From Cyclobacteriaceae bacterium (GTDB lineage Bacteria > Bacteroidota > Bacteroidia > Cytophagales > Cyclobacteriaceae): a stretch of 9,088 nucleotides of DNA. The stretch spans positions 1 to 9,088 of the forward strand of contig JAOUOM010000040.1 in the NCBI GenBank assembly GCA_029880385.1, in the 5' to 3' direction. Below, piece after piece: positions 6,614 through 9,088 of this stretch; within the stretch, counting starts at the first letter, position 1; every line of letters begins with the position of its first letter. The notes beneath the pieces are model-generated. The model was not told the origin of the DNA. It saw only the letters and a program-made list of their open reading frames with translations, and did not search any database. The translations under genes were made by a program, and so were the position numbers.

Positions 6614-7141
6614 ATGGACTACTTAATTATTTGCGGCACCAACCGCAAAAATTCCAAATCAAAAAAAATAAGTCAATTTTATCAGGGCCTTTTGGAGAAA
6701 AAAGGCATAGCAAGCCAGTTGATAGACCTGGCTGGTTTGCCTGATGATTACATAGCGTCAGCGTTGTATGAAAATGCGGGAAAGAATGCCTCATTTCAGC
6801 CATTTCGCGATCAGATGAAAGTGGCCCGTAAGATGGTGTTTGTGGTGGCCGAGTACAATGGTTCTTTTCCGGGCGTACTCAAAGCCTTTATCGATGGGAT
6901 GGAATACCCCGGCACATTCAAAAACAAAAAAGCGGCACTCATTGGCCTTTCTTCCGGCGTACAGGGTGGGGGACTTGCGTTAAGCCACCTGACAGATATT
7001 TTAAATTACTGTGGCACACATGTACTGGCCCAAAAACCTAAACTTTCCCATATCGAGAAAAATTTTGTCAAAGGCCAATTTACCAATCCGTTTTACGTGC
7101 AGCTATTGGAAGAGCAAATTGATGAATTTATAGACTTTTGA
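6614..7141 (+). CDS. NAD(P)H-dependent FMN reductase family protein
   Basis: A 175-residue flavodoxin-fold protein. It opens with a beta strand and phosphate-binding loop, MDYLIICGTNRKNSKSKKIS. Then come AEYNGSFPGVLKAFIDGME (79-97), the family's flavin-binding motif (usually PEYNGS), and ALIGLSSGVQGGG (108-120) near the flavin ring. These are the marks of the NADPH-dependent FMN reductase family, cytoplasmic enzymes that pass electrons from NAD(P)H through FMN to quinones, azo dyes or other acceptors; the true substrate cannot be read from sequence. I chose the ATG at 6614. The upstream ATG at 6584 lies inside the preceding gene and adds ten polar residues before the first strand. It sits 13 bases after the DUF2807 gene and is probably cotranscribed. 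Its stop is two bases from that of the convergent channel gene. Confidence 0.87.
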   Translation: MDYLIICGTNRKNSKSKKISQFYQGLLEKKGIASQLIDLAGLPDDYIASALYENAGKNASFQPFRDQMKVARKMVFVVAEYNGSFPGVLKAFIDGMEYPGTFKNKKAALIGLSSGVQGGGLALSHLTDILNYCGTHVLAQKPKLSHIEKNFVKGQFTNPFYVQLLEEQIDEFIDF

Positions 7142-7143
7142 AA

Positions 7144-7935
7144 TTAGTCGTTCGGATTGATATTCCGGTCAGCCAGCAGCTTGTTGATTTTTTCATTCAA
7201 TTCGTCCACTTTGGCTTCCAGTCCATCGTTGTTGTCCATCACCATTTCATCCACAAAAATGGCGTTGACAATCGAAAAGCCAAAAATGCTACCGGTCAAT
7301 ACGACAATAAGGAAATAAAGACGCGTGAGGCCCGGCACCCATGAGTCGGGGTCGAGGTTTTCAATTACACGTTGGGGTATTTCATTCCAGCCTTCCAGTG
7401 TGAATATCTGAAAAATGGAATACATGGACAGCATGGGGTTGCCAAATAAATCAGGCGCATCATCACGAAATAAATAACTACTCAATACGGCAAGCAGGAT
7501 GTTATAAATAAACAAGGCAAGGAAGACGAAGATTGATGCCCGGAATGCCCGTTGAATCCCGGCGATCATTTGCTTGATATTTGGAATAAAACGTAAAAAC
7601 CGCAAAATTCTTAATACCCGCAGCAAACGAAAGACAAGCAGGAATGATATATCGGGTATGTCTATCAATAGTTCAAACAGGGATGGAATGGAAATGGCGA
7701 CCAGGATAAAATCCAGTTTGTTCCAGGCACTGCTGATGTAATTTTTCCAGCCATAAAACCGGACTTTCACCAATATTTCACCGATAAAAAAGAAGGTAAA
7801 AAAGTGATCAGCTATTTCAAAGGGCCTGTAACCGCTAAATTCACGATAACCCATCAAGAATAACACGACAGAATTTGCAAGGATGATACTTACGATCATC
7901 CATTCATTCATAAAAATTCTCTTAAGCAATGACAT
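7144..7935 (-). CDS. Voltage-gated cation channel of the NavBac type (single domain, six membrane segments)
   Basis: A 263-residue ion transport protein that should assemble as a tetramer in the inner membrane. S1 is about 12-30. S2 is about 43-58, with the counter-charge Glu53. S3 is about 72-90, with Asp75. S4 has five arginines at every third position (103, 106, 109, 112, 115), the classic voltage sensor. S5 is about 134-156. The pore helix and filter TLEGWNE are at 179-185. S6 is about 204-228, with Asn224. A C-terminal coiled coil at 239-253 has heptad positions Leu239, Val243, Leu246, Ile250 and Leu253, as in NavBac tetramerisation tails. Most NavBac channels have TLESW; Gly at the fourth filter position resembles the Ca2+-selective CavMr, so ion preference is open. 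It is a single-gene unit behind its own promoter-like element, convergent with the FMN reductase gene. Confidence 0.9.
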   Translation of the reverse strand: MSLLKRIFMNEWMIVSIILANSVVLFLMGYREFSGYRPFEIADHFFTFFFIGEILVKVRFYGWKNYISSAWNKLDFILVAISIPSLFELLIDIPDISFLLVFRLLRVLRILRFLRFIPNIKQMIAGIQRAFRASIFVFLALFIYNILLAVLSSYLFRDDAPDLFGNPMLSMYSIFQIFTLEGWNEIPQRVIENLDPDSWVPGLTRLYFLIVVLTGSIFGFSIVNAIFVDEMVMDNNDGLEAKVDELNEKINKLLADRNINPND

Positions 7936-7966
7936 AGGAGGTTTATTCTTATTTCCTTAGAAGTTG

Positions 7967-7974
7967 CAAATGTA
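7967..7974 (-). promoter_or_regulatory. Putative promoter of the cation channel gene (-7 TACATTTG)
   Basis: On the minus strand 7974-7967 reads TACATTTG, a perfect TAnnTTTG match 32 bases before the ATG. A TTTAT about 19 bases upstream could serve as a weak -33. The implied leader is about 25 bases. It has no Shine-Dalgarno; instead CCTCCT directly precedes the ATG. Confidence 0.45.
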
Positions 7975-8066
7975 AGAAATTAAGGGTTGGATCATAAAGT
8001 ACACGGTTTGAAATGTGAAAGTTTTTGAAAAAACATGGCAATGGTTTTATCAAATTGGCATGAAGC

Positions 8067-8099
8067 TTGGAATCCCGTTAACATGTAGAACTAAAATTG
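8067..8099 (+). promoter_or_regulatory. Possible promoter of the His-rich secreted protein gene
   Basis: TTG at 8067-8069 and TAAAATTG at 8092-8099 (one mismatch to TAnnTTTG) are separated by 22 bases, within the broad Bacteroidota range. The -7 element ends only seven bases before the ATG, so the transcript would be leaderless or nearly so. This is a weak call; nothing else in 7975-8106 looks better. Confidence 0.2.
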
Positions 8100-8106
8100 T
8101 AAGGTT

Positions 8107-8547
8107 ATGAAAAAGATTTTACTTATTTCCATGTTTGCGGTTTTCGTGATGACGGTAGAGGCGCACAAACCCCCTCATCATCATTCACATCATGCGTATT
8201 CACATCATGCGTTTGGTAGTGCCTCATTTTATGCCGATGGACCCTATTATTTATTGATAAAAGTAGACAATACACCATTCAACCGGCAGCCATCCGATTA
8301 TGTGGAGGTCAATCAATTACGTCCCGGCCGACACTTGATCCAGATAAAGGCAATTGGACATCATGAGGTAAAATACCTTACCCAGGAGGTATTCGTGAGA
8401 CCGGGTGAAAATATCGATTTTGCCGTTTTCTCACATGGTTTTTATAGTCCGCTGACCTGTGCGGTTGTGACCGAAAGACTCAATCAAAGATATCCAACAA
8501 GAAGACCTGTATACCATGAACAACGACCCGAATATGGTCGCTGGTAA
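8107..8547 (+). CDS. Small secreted protein with His-rich N-terminus and PEGA-like beta domain
   Basis: A 146-residue protein with a typical signal peptide (MKKILLISMFAVFVMTVEA, residues 1-19). The predicted mature N-terminus is very rich in histidine (eight of residues 20-34: His20, 24-26, 28, 29, 33, 34), so it could bind Ni, Zn or Cu. Two SHHA(Y/F) units come from a perfect 15-bp tandem duplication. Residues about 40-110 look like a small beta-sandwich. The pattern 'LLIKVDNTPFN...VNQLRPGRHLIQIKAIGHHEV...EVFVRPGENIDF' resembles PEGA-like domains seen in many Bacteroidota secreted proteins. The last 25 residues are rich in Arg, Tyr and Pro. It is monocistronic, closed by a strong terminator. 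Its function is not known; a periplasmic or surface role is inferred from the signal peptide. Confidence 0.75.
   Translation: MKKILLISMFAVFVMTVEAHKPPHHHSHHAYSHHAFGSASFYADGPYYLLIKVDNTPFNRQPSDYVEVNQLRPGRHLIQIKAIGHHEVKYLTQEVFVRPGENIDFAVFSHGFYSPLTCAVVTERLNQRYPTRRPVYHEQRPEYGRW
8183..8212 (+). repeat. Perfect tandem duplication of 15 bp (two copies)
   Basis: ATTCACATCATGCGT occurs at 8183-8197 and again directly at 8198-8212 without mismatch. Because 15 is a multiple of three the frame is kept, and the duplication adds a second Ser-His-His-Ala unit to the His-rich stretch of the secreted protein. Perfect identity suggests a recent slippage event or ongoing length variation. Confidence 0.9.
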
Positions 8548-8563
8548 AAGGAATAAATGTAAT

Positions 8564-8606
8564 AAAAAAGCCGTAAGCGATCAGTTGGATGGTTTACGGC
8601 TTTTTT
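8564..8606 (+). terminator. Intrinsic terminator after the His-rich protein gene
   Basis: AAAAAAGCCGTAA (8564-8576) pairs perfectly with TTACGGCTTTTTT (8594-8606). C8578-G8592 and a G-U pair extend the stem, closing a loop of about 13 bases. The run of six T follows the GC-rich part of the stem. The A-run on the other side makes the structure symmetric, so it could work in both directions. It lies 16 bases after the stop codon. Confidence 0.88.
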
Positions 8607-8687
8607 ATTGATATTCCTTTTCTCCTAAATATTTTAGTTGCATGAAAATTCCGGTTTAGCGTTGAAAAGGAAGGCTCACTTCCCGGC

Positions 8688-8720
8688 TTGGAAATTACCA
8701 AAATAAAACGCTCACTTTTG
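8688..8720 (+). promoter_or_regulatory. Possible promoter of the SiaC-family gene
   Basis: TTG at 8688-8690 and CACTTTTG at 8713-8720 (one mismatch to TAnnTTTG) are separated by 22 bases, which would give a start near 8727 and a leader of about 34 bases. The -7 region also forms a small palindrome (CACTT, TTG, AAGTG; 8713-8725), and GCTCACTT is present twice (8674-8681, 8710-8717). The rest of 8607-8760 shows no gene or other signal. Confidence 0.22.
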
Positions 8721-8760
8721 AAGTGCGATTGAATCAAAAAATACTTAATAAAATTCAAAC

Positions 8761-9088
8761 ATGGAGTTACTACTACAGCCTACAAAGAAAACACCGCTGG
8801 TAAGGATCAATCAGTCAGAAAGAATGCTTGAGATGTCAGGGAGGTCAAGCCCTGAAAATGCCATTGAATTTTATGACAAAGTATATGCAGCTGTTGATAA
8901 TTATTTCAATGATGAAAAAATTTTGGTTGTCAAAATGCAGTTTGAATACTTCAATACAAGTTCATCCAAATGTATTTTCATGCTTTTCAAAAAAATGAAA
9001 AGTTATGTGGAAGATGGAAAAAACATAAAAATCCATTGGATATACGACGAGGACGACGAGGACATGATGGAAGCAGGTGAAGATTATG
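8761..9088 (+). CDS. SiaC-family (DUF1987) regulatory phosphoprotein; runs off the window
   Basis: The first 109 residues are visible. The start is fixed by the ATG at 8761 with an in-frame stop at 8749-8751. Family landmarks are TKKTPLVRIN near the N-terminus, EMSGRSSPENAIEFYD (24-39, the conserved G-x-S-x-PEN motif), FEYFNTSSSKC (61-71) and KIHWIYDEDDEDMMEAGEDY at the visible end. SiaC of Pseudomonas aeruginosa is phosphorylated on the Thr of its NTSS motif by the kinase SiaB and dephosphorylated by SiaA, and the unmodified form activates a diguanylate cyclase. Thr66 is the matching residue here. In Bacteroidota such proteins often sit beside SiaB-like kinases and PP2C phosphatases; any partner would lie beyond the right edge. 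It is transcribed separately from the upstream gene, which has its own terminator. Confidence 0.88.
   Translation, partial: MELLLQPTKKTPLVRINQSERMLEMSGRSSPENAIEFYDKVYAAVDNYFNDEKILVVKMQFEYFNTSSSKCIFMLFKKMKSYVEDGKNIKIHWIYDEDDEDMMEAGEDY

Noticed and set aside
7936..7941. AGGAGG on the plus strand, resembling a Shine-Dalgarno site
   Set aside because: No plus-strand start codon follows at a suitable distance; it is merely the complement of the CCTCCT before the channel ATG.
8713..8725. Small palindrome CACTT-TTG-AAGTG as an operator
   Set aside because: Five-base arms are too short to stand out from chance; noted only with the possible promoter.

Overview
The window looks like ordinary chromosome from a member of the Bacteroidota. 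Three things point there: a gldA-gldF-gldG type ABC transporter locus, a DUF2807 (head GIN domain) lipoprotein, and several perfect or near-perfect matches to the Bacteroidota sigma factor -7 element TAnnTTTG upstream of genes, with no strong Shine-Dalgarno sites. A finer placement (perhaps Cytophagales-like) is only a guess. I see no tRNA, rRNA, CRISPR array, insertion sequence or phage gene.

Positions 1-4649 are all on the minus strand. Read in the direction of transcription they are: the ABC ATPase GldA, the ABC-2 permease GldF, the GldG auxiliary membrane protein, a membrane-anchored DUF4340-like protein, and then the start of dnaN (sliding clamp), which runs off the left edge. The first four genes overlap by 4, 4 and about 11-20 bases, so they form one translationally coupled operon behind a near-leaderless promoter at about 4664-4671. 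dnaN has its own promoter-like element, overlapped by a perfect DnaA-box 9-mer.

Positions 4730-7141 are on the plus strand and divergent from gldA. They hold a PagL/acyloxyacyl-hydrolase-type outer-membrane lipid A deacylase homologue, an overlapping DUF2807 lipoprotein, and a small NAD(P)H-dependent FMN reductase 13 bases downstream. The divergent gap carries an 8-bp perfect inverted repeat.

Positions 7144-7935 (minus) encode a single-domain, six-transmembrane voltage-gated cation channel of the NavBac type. It converges on the FMN reductase with two bases between stop codons. Its selectivity filter, TLEGWNE, carries Gly where most NavBac channels have Ser, which suggests possible Ca2+ permeation.

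Positions 8107-8606 hold a small secreted protein with a His-rich N-terminus enlarged by a perfect 15-bp tandem duplication, followed by a strong intrinsic terminator. At the right edge is the beginning of a SiaC-family (DUF1987) regulatory phosphoprotein gene with the conserved NTSS phosphosite motif.

No new multi-gene system is evident. The points best worth following are the channel filter, the DUF4340 protein as a possible fourth component of the Gld transporter, the DnaA box at the dnaN promoter, and the altered catalytic triad of the PagL-like enzyme.
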